From positions 6,076,001-6,140,000 of the forward strand of contig NC_019966.1 of assembly GCF_000328565.1 (NCBI RefSeq): DNA of 64,000 nt, written 5' to 3'. The notes under the pieces were generated by a model. That model did not search any database and was not told the DNA's origin. It saw only the letters and a program-made list of their open reading frames with translations. Shown here piece by piece: positions 14,736-22,785 of the stretch; position 1 is the stretch's first letter, and each line of letters opens with the position of its first letter. Made by a program: the position numbers and the translations under genes. The stretch comes from Mycobacterium sp. JS623 (lineage in GTDB: Bacteria; Actinomycetota; Actinomycetes; Mycobacteriales; Mycobacteriaceae).

Positions 14736-15695
14736 GTGACAAACACACCCATTTGCGTGGTGGGTCTTGGACTTATCGGGGGCTCCGTGATGCGCGCCGC
14801 GGCTGCGGCGGGACGCGAGGTGTTCGGCTACAACCGCTCGATCGACGGCGTACAAGCCGCGAAATTCGACGGCTTCGACGCCACCGAGGACCTCGACGAG
14901 GCGCTGACCCGCGCCGCCGACAGCAAAGCCTTGATCGTGCTCGCCGTACCGGTGCCGGCGCTGCCGCAGATGTTGGCACGCATCCGCGACGCCGCGCCGG
15001 AATGCCCATTGACCGACGTGACCAGCGTGAAGGGCTGCGTCCTTGACGAAGTCCGGTCCTTTGGCCTGCTTGACCGTTTCGTCGGCGGCCATCCGATGAC
15101 CGGGACAGCACAATCGGGCTGGGTCGCGGGCAGCCCCCTGCTCTTCGTCGGCGCGCCGTGGGTGATCGCCGTCGACGACCACGTCGACGCCGACATCTGG
15201 ACGATGGTGATGAACCTCGCCCTGGACTGCGGCGCCGTCGTCGTCCCGGCCCGGTCGGACGAGCACGATGCCGCCGCCGCCACCATCTCGCACCTGCCGC
15301 ACCTGCTCGCCGAGGCGCTCGCCATCACCGCGGGCGAGGTGCCGCTGGCGTTCGCGCTGGCCGCTGGCAGCTTCCGCGACGGCACGCGGGTGGCCGCCAC
15401 CGCCCCGGATCTGGTCCGTGCCATGTGCGAGGCCAATGCCGACCAACTGCTGCCCGTACTGGAGCGCACGCTTTCCCTGCTCGGCCAGGCGCGCGACGCA
15501 CTCGCAGCGAAAAGCCCGCTGACCGACCTGGTCGAGGGCGGTAACGCCGCACGAACCCGCTACGACAGCTTCGGCCGACCCGAGATCGTCACAATCGTCA
15601 TCGGGGCGGAGAACTGGCGCAATGAACTCGCCGCCGCAGGCCGTGCGGGCGGGGTGATCAGATCCGCGCTGCCAACCCTGGGTAGTCGAGGATGA
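14736..15695 (+). CDS. tyrA: Prephenate dehydrogenase
   Basis: Encodes 319 residues from GTG 14736. The N-terminal Rossmann fold carries GLGLIGGSV for NAD(P); the helical C-terminal domain contains [12 protein letters not shown] with the substrate-binding His. It oxidatively decarboxylates prephenate to 4-hydroxyphenylpyruvate in tyrosine synthesis. Orthologue of Rv3754. Its 3' end overlaps the convergent gene by 38 bp. The aromatic aminotransferase gene for the next step lies at 32108. Confidence 0.92.
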   Translation: MTNTPICVVGLGLIGGSVMRAAAAAGREVFGYNRSIDGVQAAKFDGFDATEDLDEALTRAADSKALIVLAVPVPALPQMLARIRDAAPECPLTDVTSVKGCVLDEVRSFGLLDRFVGGHPMTGTAQSGWVAGSPLLFVGAPWVIAVDDHVDADIWTMVMNLALDCGAVVVPARSDEHDAAAATISHLPHLLAEALAITAGEVPLAFALAAGSFRDGTRVAATAPDLVRAMCEANADQLLPVLERTLSLLGQARDALAAKSPLTDLVEGGNAARTRYDSFGRPEIVTIVIGAENWRNELAAAGRAGGVIRSALPTLGSRG

Positions 15696-16254
15696 AGCCC
15701 TCGTCGTCGACCCGGATCGTGGTCTCTGCCACCGGTGAATGCAGCTTGATCCCGTCGGGCGCGCTGCTGTAGCTGATGACCGCCGGGTCCACCGACAGCT
15801 CGGGCAAACGCACGTAGACCACAGGCAACGTCACCGACTCGCTGCGCTGATAGAGCCCGGTGCGCCGGATCGGCAGCGCGTTGAAAAACGGGCTGAAGAT
15901 CAGATCGACGTCGAGCGCGCCTTCATAGGCGGCACGTCTGGACTCGCCGGTGTGATGCTGAACCAGCCACATGTTCTCTTCGTCGCGGGCGATCGACAGC
16001 TGCCGCTCGCGCTCGGCAAGCGTGACGGTCAGCGACAGGCGTTTCGTGGCGCCCGCCTCATCGGTGACCAGATCATAGGAAGCCGAGAAGGCTGGGTGCG
16101 ACGGCGTCGCGGCCGCGACGATCCTGCCGTATGCCTTCATGCGGTTGCCGGACAGCTGAACCCGCACGGACTCCATCCGCGGTACATCATGCGCGCGCCA
16201 GGTCAAGATTCGCGGCCAGGCGCCGTCCTTGTCTTCAGAGCGACCTTCACTCAC
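15658..16254 (-). CDS. Putative glycolipid-binding family protein
   Basis: Encodes 198 residues from GTG 16254 with AGAGG upstream. It matches the bacterial putative glycolipid-binding family (PF06475-like): an all-beta pattern starting [15 protein letters not shown], with [21 protein letters not shown] in the middle. It overlaps the stop of the permease gene (GTGA), so it is the last gene of the pro operon (Rv3755c position). Ligand and role are not established. Confidence 0.75.
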   Translation of the reverse strand: MSEGRSEDKDGAWPRILTWRAHDVPRMESVRVQLSGNRMKAYGRIVAAATPSHPAFSASYDLVTDEAGATKRLSLTVTLAERERQLSIARDEENMWLVQHHTGESRRAAYEGALDVDLIFSPFFNALPIRRTGLYQRSESVTLPVVYVRLPELSVDPAVISYSSAPDGIKLHSPVAETTIRVDDEGFILDYPGLAARI

Positions 16255-17030
16255 CCCTCTACCGTAGGCGAAGGATCGCCTCGTTCGTAGCGCCGTATTG
16301 AAGTGCTTTGCGCGGGTGCTCGCGACTCGAGGACGACCTCATCGCCGAGCAACGGCTGCGGCATCTGACGCAGCCGGCCGGTGCCGGGAACCGACGCCCA
16401 CACGGCGAAAGCCAGCGCCGCGTCGAGGATCAACGCCAGGGCCGTGACCATCAACGCGCCGACCAATGCGAGATAGAACTGCCGCACCTTGATGCCGTCG
16501 ATCAGATAGCGACCCAGGCCGCCCAGGCTCGCGTAGGCCGCGACGGTCGCGGTGGCGACGATCTGCAGTGTCGCCGTGCGCAACCCGCCGAGGATCAGCG
16601 GCATCGCGTTGGGTACTTCCACGCGCAGCAGCACCCGCGTCTCGGTCATGCCCATCGAACGCGCGGCGTCTACGACGGCGCGGTCCACATTGGCGATGCC
16701 CGAGTAGGTTCCGGCCAATAGCGGCGGGATGCCCAGCAACATCAGCGCCACGGTCGGCGGCACCAGCCCGAGGCCCCACAGCAGCACACCCAGCAACAGC
16801 ACACCGAGCGTAGGCAGTGCGCGAAGCGCGTTGACCCCGGTCACGACGAGGAAGGTGCCGCGGCCGGTGTGCCCGATGATCATGCCCAGTGGCGCAGCGA
16901 TGATGGCCGAGAAGACGACGGCGACGACGGTGTATTGCAGGTGCTCGAGAATGCGCGCCGTCAGGCCGGCGGCACCACCCCAGTTGGCTGCGGTGAAGAT
17001 GTACGAAAGTGCTTGCTGCAAGAAGTTCAT
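16251..17030 (-). CDS. proZ: Osmoprotectant ABC transporter permease
   Basis: Encodes 259 residues with about six membrane helices and the inner-membrane-component motif around DAARSMGMTETRVLLRVEVP, where the EAA loop contacts the ATPase. It forms the channel with ProW for glycine betaine, choline or similar compatible solutes. The start overlaps the proW stop (ATGA). Orthologue of Rv3756c. Substrate assignment comes from the family. Confidence 0.88.
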   Translation of the reverse strand: MNFLQQALSYIFTAANWGGAAGLTARILEHLQYTVVAVVFSAIIAAPLGMIIGHTGRGTFLVVTGVNALRALPTLGVLLLGVLLWGLGLVPPTVALMLLGIPPLLAGTYSGIANVDRAVVDAARSMGMTETRVLLRVEVPNAMPLILGGLRTATLQIVATATVAAYASLGGLGRYLIDGIKVRQFYLALVGALMVTALALILDAALAFAVWASVPGTGRLRQMPQPLLGDEVVLESRAPAQSTSIRRYERGDPSPTVEG

Positions 17031-17710
17031 GCGGTCGCTCCGGCGGTTGCTCCTGCGCGGGCTGCTCGGGGGGCCTTGGTCGCCCTCGTCCAGGGCGTCA
17101 TCGCCTTCCCAGCGAGCATGATCAGGGAATCGATGACGATGGCGAGCACGAAGATCGCAATGATGCCCGCAATGATCTGGTCACTCTTGTTGGCCTGATA
17201 GCCCTCGGTGAACCAGGTGCCCAAGCCACCGATTCCGATCACCGATCCGACCGACACCATGGAGATGTTCGTGACGGCAACCACGCGCAGACTCGCTATG
17301 AGCACTGGAACAGCAAGGGGCAGCTCCACTTTCAGCATCCGGGAGACTGGTTTGTAGCCGACGGCGGTGGCGGCGTCGAGCACCGCAGGTGACACCGCGT
17401 CCAGCGCTTCGGGCACCGCGCGGACCAACAGCGCGACGGTGTAAAGCGTAAGCGCCACAATGACATTCGCCTCGTCGAGGATGCGGGTGGGAATGATCAG
17501 CGGCAGCACGACGAACAGCGCCAGCGACGGGATCGTGAAGATGATGCTCGCAGTCACCGTCGTCAGCCGTCGCAACGCGGTGGTCCGCTGGACCAGCGCG
17601 CCGAGCGGCACAGCAATGATCAGCCCCAGGACGATCGGAACCAGTGACAACCGTAGGTGGATCAGCGTCAGCGTCCAGAGGTCGTCGAGGTGAGTGAGCA
17701 GATAGCGCAT
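17027..17710 (-). CDS. proW: Osmoprotectant ABC transporter permease
   Basis: Encodes 227 residues with five to six membrane helices and the permease EAA-like loop DAATAVGYKPVSRMLKVELP. It partners ProZ. It follows proV by 3 bp and overlaps proZ. The C-terminal tail is basic and Ala-rich (TKAPRAARAGATAG). Orthologue of Rv3757c. Confidence 0.88.
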   Translation of the reverse strand: MRYLLTHLDDLWTLTLIHLRLSLVPIVLGLIIAVPLGALVQRTTALRRLTTVTASIIFTIPSLALFVVLPLIIPTRILDEANVIVALTLYTVALLVRAVPEALDAVSPAVLDAATAVGYKPVSRMLKVELPLAVPVLIASLRVVAVTNISMVSVGSVIGIGGLGTWFTEGYQANKSDQIIAGIIAIFVLAIVIDSLIMLAGKAMTPWTRATKAPRAARAGATAGATA

Positions 17711-17713
17711 CCG

Positions 17714-18823
17714 CTACCCCAGCTCCGGAACGCGGCGCTGTTCATTCAGCGCCTTGAGCACATCGTCGGCGCGCACCCCACCGATCAAGTGGCCGCGCTC
17801 ATCGACCGCCACGCCCAACCCGGTCGGTGAGGACAGCGCGGCGTCGAGAGCTTGTCGCAACGTGCCATCCGGCTTGAAGAAGGATCCGCCGCCGACGGTG
17901 CTGTCATACAGCGAGGAGCCCTTGCGGTGGACCGCAACACCGTCGGCATTGATCCACGCGAGTGGTGTTCCGTCTGCCTTGACGACCAGGGACCATTCGC
18001 CGGGCTGTAAGGCCAGAGCGTCGACCTCGCCATCGGTCACCGTTTTGATCTCGTGCAGAGGCAGCCCCGTCGCATGGAAGAACTGCAAACCTCGATAACC
18101 GCGGTCGGCTCCGACGAATCCCGAAACCAGCTCGTTGGCGGGGTTGGACAACACAAAAGCCGGGTCTGCGTACTGCAATAGCGCGCCACCGCGTCCGAAG
18201 ACCGCGACCTTGTCACCCAGCTTGACCGCCTCGTCGATGTCGTGGGTGACGAACACGATCGTCTTGCGTAATTCGCTTTGCAGCCGCAGGATCTCGGTCT
18301 GCAACTCTTCGCGCACCACCGGGTCGACCGCACTGAATGGTTCGTCCATCAACAGGATCGGCGGATCGGCCGCCAACGCGCGAGCCACACCGACGCGCTG
18401 CTGCTGACCGCCCGACAGTTGCGCCGGGTATCGACTGCCGAGCTTCGGGTCCAGACCGACGCGCGCCATCACGTCCAGCGCGGATTTGCGTGCGCTGCGC
18501 CGTGATTCGCCTCGCAGGAGAGGCACGGTGGCGACGTTGTCGACCACCCGCAGATGCGGCATCAACCCTGCGCTCTGGATGACATATCCGATGCCCAGCC
18601 TCAGCTTCACCGGGTCGACTTTGGTGACGTCTTTCCCGTCCACGGTGAGTGTGCCGGAGGTCGGATCGATCATCCGGTTGATCATCCGCATCGAGGTGGT
18701 CTTGCCGCAGCCGGACGGACCGACGAAAACCGTCAGCGTGCCCTCCGGGACCTCGAGTGTCAGGTTGTCAACCGCGACAGTGCCATCGGGATATTTCTTC
18801 GTGACGTTCTCGAATGTGATCAT
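17714..18823 (-). CDS. proV: Osmoprotectant ABC transporter ATP-binding protein
   Basis: Encodes 369 residues. The N-terminal ATPase has Walker A GPSGCGKTT, signature LSGGQQQR, Walker B ILLMDEPF and an H-loop VTHDIDEAV. A C-terminal CBS-type region (about 260-365, ending with LGVAVDERGHLIGGV) is typical of glycine-betaine ATPases and may sense ionic strength. It couples ATP hydrolysis to import through ProW/ProZ. It starts 4 bp after the proX stop. Orthologue of Rv3758c. Confidence 0.92.
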   Translation of the reverse strand: MITFENVTKKYPDGTVAVDNLTLEVPEGTLTVFVGPSGCGKTTSMRMINRMIDPTSGTLTVDGKDVTKVDPVKLRLGIGYVIQSAGLMPHLRVVDNVATVPLLRGESRRSARKSALDVMARVGLDPKLGSRYPAQLSGGQQQRVGVARALAADPPILLMDEPFSAVDPVVREELQTEILRLQSELRKTIVFVTHDIDEAVKLGDKVAVFGRGGALLQYADPAFVLSNPANELVSGFVGADRGYRGLQFFHATGLPLHEIKTVTDGEVDALALQPGEWSLVVKADGTPLAWINADGVAVHRKGSSLYDSTVGGGSFFKPDGTLRQALDAALSSPTGLGVAVDERGHLIGGVRADDVLKALNEQRRVPELG

Positions 18824-18827
18824 TCGT

Positions 18828-19769
18828 CTATTTCTGCAGGGGCTTGTCGAAGCCGTTGTCCTTGATCCACTTTTGCGCCGCCTTGTCGGGGTCGATGCCC
18901 TTGTTGCCTTCCACCGCCGTGTTGAGCTGAATCAGACCCTCCGTGGTCAGTTTTGCGCTGACGGCGTCCAGTACCGTCTTGAGCTCAGCGGACATCTTCT
19001 GCGACGCCACCAGTGGCACCACGTTCGCCGCGAGGAACACATTCTTCGGATCCTCGAGAACCACAAGGTGACTCTGCTCGATCGCCGGTGAGGTGCTGAA
19101 GACGTTGGCCGCGGTGATGGCTCCGCTCGTCAGGGCTTGCACGGTCGCGGGTCCGCCGCCGTCACTGATCGCGATGAAGTTGGCAGGCGCGATGTCCAGA
19201 CCGTATTTGTCCTTGAGACCGACGAGGCCGGTCACGCGGGTCTGAAATTCCGATGGCGCGCCGACTTTCACCTCGGGTGAATGCGCGGCGAGGTCGGCGA
19301 TGGTTTTGAGATTCCACTTCTGCGCGGTCGCCTCGGCAACCGCCAGGGTGTCCTTGTCCTCCGCCGGCGACGGATACAAGATCGACAGGTCGCCGGGAAG
19401 CGCTTTGAGCAGAGCCAGCAGCACGGCATCAGACGTCGTCGCCGTCGCCTGCTTGTCGAAGTACTGAAGGAGGTTGCCGGTGTACTCCGGGATCAGGTCG
19501 ATGGAATGGTCTTGCACCGCAGGGATATACGTTTCGCGGCTGCCGATGCCGAACTGACGGCGGACGGTGAAGCCGTTGGCCTCCAACGCCTGGGCGTAGA
19601 GCTCGGCAATGATCTTCGACTCGGTGAAGTCGGCCGAACCGACCTTGATCGACTTGAGATCTCCGGATACCTCCCCGCCGCCGAGCGGATTGGAGCTGCC
19701 GCACCCGGCGATCACCAGCGCAAGCACCGCCGCAATGACCGCCAGAATCGATGTACGCGTGCTCGACAT
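18828..19769 (-). CDS. proX: Osmoprotectant-binding lipoprotein
   Basis: Encodes 313 residues from ATG 19769, chosen because AGAGGA lies 8 nt upstream; ATG 19808 is less likely. The lipobox LVIAGC places the lipidated Cys at 23. The mature part is an OpuAC-type domain: IKVGSADFTESKIIAELYAQ at the start, then IDLIPEYTGN. It binds the solute outside the membrane and feeds ProW/ProZ. First gene of the five-gene leftward operon; orthologue of Rv3759c. Confidence 0.9.
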   Translation of the reverse strand: MSSTRTSILAVIAAVLALVIAGCGSSNPLGGGEVSGDLKSIKVGSADFTESKIIAELYAQALEANGFTVRRQFGIGSRETYIPAVQDHSIDLIPEYTGNLLQYFDKQATATTSDAVLLALLKALPGDLSILYPSPAEDKDTLAVAEATAQKWNLKTIADLAAHSPEVKVGAPSEFQTRVTGLVGLKDKYGLDIAPANFIAISDGGGPATVQALTSGAITAANVFSTSPAIEQSHLVVLEDPKNVFLAANVVPLVASQKMSAELKTVLDAVSAKLTTEGLIQLNTAVEGNKGIDPDKAAQKWIKDNGFDKPLQK

Positions 19770-19898
19770 ACCGAACGTCCTCTCGGCGCATTGGCTTCCC
19801 CGGGACACTATCGAGATGTGCGCCGAAACGCCGCCCTTTAGGTCAGCGTGATCACCGATGTGGTTTCTTTCGATGCTGGAACGGGCAAAGATGGCAGT

Positions 19899-20303
19899 AT
19901 GACCAGCGATCCGTCTGCCTCGCCCGATCCCCCCCGCGGCGCCGTTCCCCCGGGGCCTATCGAGCCGCCGCAGGCCTCCTCGAAGGGGACGCCGCCCGAC
20001 CCGACGGCCACCCCCGGTGAGTATCTCGTATCGCCAGAGTCGGCCGTCAAGTTCACTCGTGCGGCGGCGCTGTGGTCAGCGCTGATCGTCGGGTTCGTGA
20101 TCCTGATCCTGTTGCTGGTGTTCATCATGCAGAACACCGATTCGACGACCATCCACTTGTTCGTCTGGGAGTGGAACCTACCGGTCGGCGTGGCGATTCT
20201 GCTCGCCGCGGTGTGCGGCGGTCTGCTGACCGTGGCGGCCGGGACAGCACGCATCGTCCAGCTGCGCCGTGCGGCGAAGAAAAATCTGAAGGCCGGGTTC
20301 TAG
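19899..20303 (+). CDS. LapA-domain membrane protein (Rv3760-like)
   Basis: Encodes 134 residues from ATG 19899; GTG 19848 in the same frame would add 17 residues. A Pro-rich N-terminal tail is followed by two membrane helices (LIVGFVILILLLVFIMQNTD, then VGVAILLAAVCGGLLTVA), the arrangement of LapA/DUF1049 proteins, and a basic C-terminus. Role unknown in mycobacteria. It overlaps the convergent phosphotransferase gene by 4 bp. Confidence 0.75.
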   Translation: MTSDPSASPDPPRGAVPPGPIEPPQASSKGTPPDPTATPGEYLVSPESAVKFTRAAALWSALIVGFVILILLLVFIMQNTDSTTIHLFVWEWNLPVGVAILLAAVCGGLLTVAAGTARIVQLRRAAKKNLKAGF

Positions 20304-21325
20304 CCGAGGACGCGTAGGCCTTCAGCGACCAGCGGCGCCACCGCCTTGTCGACCGCATCGGCGTCGTCGGCAACTCCGCCGCCCATGCGCGCGCGGAATG
20401 CGATGCCCGCGGCGATGATTGCCACCTTGAAGTAGCCGAGCGCCATGTAGAAGTCCCAGTTGTCCAGCGGCTGTTCGGCCGCCAGCGAATAGCGGTCCGC
20501 AAGCTCGTCGACCTCAGGCATGAGCGGTGACGCCCACGCCGACGCGGAGTGGATCATGTTGAACATCGAGTGGCGGTACACGCACATCAGCGCAGCGTCG
20601 CTGAGCGGATCGCCGAGCGTCGACATCTCCCAGTCCAGCACTGCGACGACCTTGGTCGCGTCCTGCGCATCGAGAATCGTGTTGTCGATCCGGTAGTCGC
20701 CGTGCACGATCGAGCTGCGGCTCTGCGGTGGAATCGCTTCTGCCAGAGCCGAATGCAGCCGCTTGACGTCGGCATCACATGGATCGTTGTCGCGCCGCAC
20801 CAATTCCCACTGCCCGCCCCAGCGACGTACCTGCCGCTCGAGATAGCCAGTGGGTTTACCGAAATCGCCGAGCCCGACAGCTTCTGGGTCGACGGCGTGC
20901 AGATCGGCGAGCACCCGGATCAGCGCGTCGACGCAGTCGCTGATGACGGCCTTGTCACCGAGCTCCTCGAGCTCGTCGTCGTACCGCACGACGCGCCCTG
21001 CCACGTACTCCACCATCTGGAACGGCGCGCCGAGCACGGAGTCGTCGTCGCGCATCGTGACAGCGCGCGCGACCGGCACCGGGGTGTCGGCCAGAGCGGC
21101 CACCACCTTGTACTCGCGCGCCATGTCGTGCGCCGACGGCGTCAGACCGGAAAGTGGCGGCCGGCGCAGCACCCACTTGTGTGCGTCATCGGAAACCTGG
21201 AACGTCAGATTGGACCGGCCGCCGGCGATCAGCTCGGCACGGAGCTCCCCGCTGCGGGCGATGCCGATGGACTGCAGATGGCGATCAAGGGCGTCGAGGT
21301 CCAGCCCGTCGAGCGAGGTAGTCAC
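20300..21325 (-). CDS. APH-family phosphotransferase (Rv3761c/fadE36-like)
   Basis: Encodes 341 residues from GTG 21325. It has the aminoglycoside/choline-type kinase fold: ELIAGGRSNLTFQV for the nucleotide loop, catalytic VHGDYRIDN and metal-binding VLDWEMSTLGDP. Family members often phosphorylate small hydroxyl substrates or acyl-CoA intermediates. The M. tuberculosis name fadE36 reflects an old dehydrogenase annotation that the sequence does not support. It follows the phosphatase gene by 9 bp, so a paired kinase-phosphatase operon is suggested. Confidence 0.85.
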   Translation of the reverse strand: MTTSLDGLDLDALDRHLQSIGIARSGELRAELIAGGRSNLTFQVSDDAHKWVLRRPPLSGLTPSAHDMAREYKVVAALADTPVPVARAVTMRDDDSVLGAPFQMVEYVAGRVVRYDDELEELGDKAVISDCVDALIRVLADLHAVDPEAVGLGDFGKPTGYLERQVRRWGGQWELVRRDNDPCDADVKRLHSALAEAIPPQSRSSIVHGDYRIDNTILDAQDATKVVAVLDWEMSTLGDPLSDAALMCVYRHSMFNMIHSASAWASPLMPEVDELADRYSLAAEQPLDNWDFYMALGYFKVAIIAAGIAFRARMGGGVADDADAVDKAVAPLVAEGLRVLG

Positions 21326-21334
21326 GGAACTTGT

Positions 21335-21943
21335 CTACCATCGCTGGTTTCGCGGCAAGAGGTCCCATACGTGCTCGGTGCCATTGAGGGACGCGACGTA
21401 CAGATTGCCTTCGCGGGACAACAGCAGCCGGGTGATCCCGGCGTAGTCGACGTTGACGCACAGGATCTTCTCGGTGCCCATGATGGTGTGCACCAGTCCG
21501 TTGATCACGCCGCCGTGGGTGAACACTGCGACGGTGTCCTCGTGATCGCCGGCTTCCGCGATCGCCCGGATCCCGGCGTTGATCCGATCAAGGAACGCGG
21601 TCTCGTCGACGCTGCTGGGCAGATGCCCCTGCGACAACCGGGCCAGCTCCTCAGGAAATTCGGCGGCGATCTGCTCGATCGGGATGTAGTCCGCCATGTC
21701 GCGGTCGTATTCGGCGAGCCGGTCGTCGACCTCTATTGTCAGCCGCAGCGCGTCGGCGACGGGTTGCGCGGTCTGGATGGACCGGACCTGCGGGCTGCTT
21801 ACCAGCCGGGTGATCGGGAAGCGCGCCAGCGCATCAGGCAGCCGCTTGGCCTGCTCGATGCCCTCTTCGGACAAATCGGGGTCAGAGCCCTGTCCGGGTT
21901 CGCTGCGAAGCGGCAGCGCATGCCTGATGAGAAGCAATTGCAC
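21335..21943 (-). CDS. Histidine phosphatase family protein
   Basis: Encodes 202 residues from GTG 21943. Phosphoglycerate mutase-type fold with the catalytic RHA at residues 7-9 and the second His in VAVFTHGGVING. A TATGGT box ends 6 nt before the GTG, implying a leaderless transcript. It is co-directional with, and 9 bp from, the phosphotransferase gene. Substrate unknown. Confidence 0.85.
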   Translation of the reverse strand: MQLLLIRHALPLRSEPGQGSDPDLSEEGIEQAKRLPDALARFPITRLVSSPQVRSIQTAQPVADALRLTIEVDDRLAEYDRDMADYIPIEQIAAEFPEELARLSQGHLPSSVDETAFLDRINAGIRAIAEAGDHEDTVAVFTHGGVINGLVHTIMGTEKILCVNVDYAGITRLLLSREGNLYVASLNGTEHVWDLLPRNQRW

Positions 21944-21949
21944 CGTGTC

Positions 21950-21955
21950 ACCATA
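21950..21955 (-). promoter_or_regulatory. -10 box TATGGT, leaderless
   Basis: TATGGT on the minus strand, then 6 nt, then GTG 21943. It fits the mycobacterial TANNNT consensus at leaderless spacing. It sits in the 17-bp gap to the divergent SDR gene. Confidence 0.5.
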
Positions 21956-21960
21956 TTGCT

Positions 21961-22731
21961 GTGACTTCCCGGGGATACGCCGACCACCTCTTCGATCTCA
22001 CTGACCGGGTTGTGCTGGTCACCGGCGGCAGCCGGGGCCTCGGCCGGGAGATGGCGTTCGCCGCGGCGCACTGCGGCGCCGACGTGATCATCGCCAGCCG
22101 CAAGTACGAGACGTGCGTCGAGACCGTCAAGGAGATCGAGGCCGCGACCGGTCGTGCCGCGCTGCCGTACCAGGTGCATGTCGGACATTGGGACGAGATC
22201 GACGGGTTGGTGGCCGCCGCCTACGAACGGTTTGGCAAGGTCGACGTCCTCATCAACAACGCTGGCATGTCGCCGCTGTACGAGTCACTGAGCACGGTCA
22301 CCGAGAAGCTGTTCGACTCCGTCATCAACCTCAACCTGAAGGGCCCATTCCGATTGTCGGCCCTTGTCGGCGAGCGAATGGTGGCCGACGGCGGCGGGTC
22401 GATCATCAATGTCAGCTCCAGCGGGTCGCGACGGCCCCGGCCCGAGCAGCTGCCGTACTCAGCGGCCAAGGCGGGACTGAACGCGCTGACCGAAGGGCTC
22501 GCGCTGGCGTTCGGCCCGACCGTGCGGGTCAACACGTTGATGCCCGGGCCGTTCCTGACCGATATCAGCAAGGCCTGGGACATTCCGGCGACGACGAAGG
22601 GTGCCCAGCACTTCGCGCTCAAGCGGCTGGGCAATCCGCCCGAAATCATCGGTGCTGCTTTGTTTTTGGCCTCCGATGCGTCGAGCTACACCAGCGGTTC
22701 GATCATCCGCGTCGACGGCGGCATTCCCTAG
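21961..22731 (+). CDS. SDR-family oxidoreductase
   Basis: Encodes 256 residues from GTG 21961. Classical short-chain dehydrogenase: cofactor motif VTGGSRGLG, NNAG, catalytic Ser in INVSSSGS and YSAAK. The C-terminus ends ASSYTSGSIIRVDGG, usual for the FabG-like group. Substrate is not predictable. It ends inside one arm of a bidirectional terminator shared with the convergent alkyl sulfatase gene. Confidence 0.85.
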   Translation: MTSRGYADHLFDLTDRVVLVTGGSRGLGREMAFAAAHCGADVIIASRKYETCVETVKEIEAATGRAALPYQVHVGHWDEIDGLVAAAYERFGKVDVLINNAGMSPLYESLSTVTEKLFDSVINLNLKGPFRLSALVGERMVADGGGSIINVSSSGSRRPRPEQLPYSAAKAGLNALTEGLALAFGPTVRVNTLMPGPFLTDISKAWDIPATTKGAQHFALKRLGNPPEIIGAALFLASDASSYTSGSIIRVDGGIP

Positions 22732-22785
22732 CGATTTCGGCGCGGCAACAGTCGCTCAGCGAGCGTAAGCGCGCCGAAATCGCTA
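22729..22785. terminator. Bidirectional terminator hairpin
   Basis: Perfect 16-bp arms TAGCGATTTCGGCGCG (22729-22744) and CGCGCCGAAATCGCTA (22770-22785) enclose a 25-nt loop that can fold again (CGCT/AGCG). The outer bases of the arms are the stop codons of the two convergent genes. No T-run. Confidence 0.75.

Noticed and set aside
14643..15446. N-terminal extension of the TadA-associated protein frame (to 441 residues)
   Set aside because: This part is antisense to tyrA and lacks protein-like character; the conserved protein starts at 14642.
20549..21964. 471-residue rightward open frame
   Set aside because: It lies antisense to the phosphotransferase and phosphatase genes, both with intact catalytic motifs.
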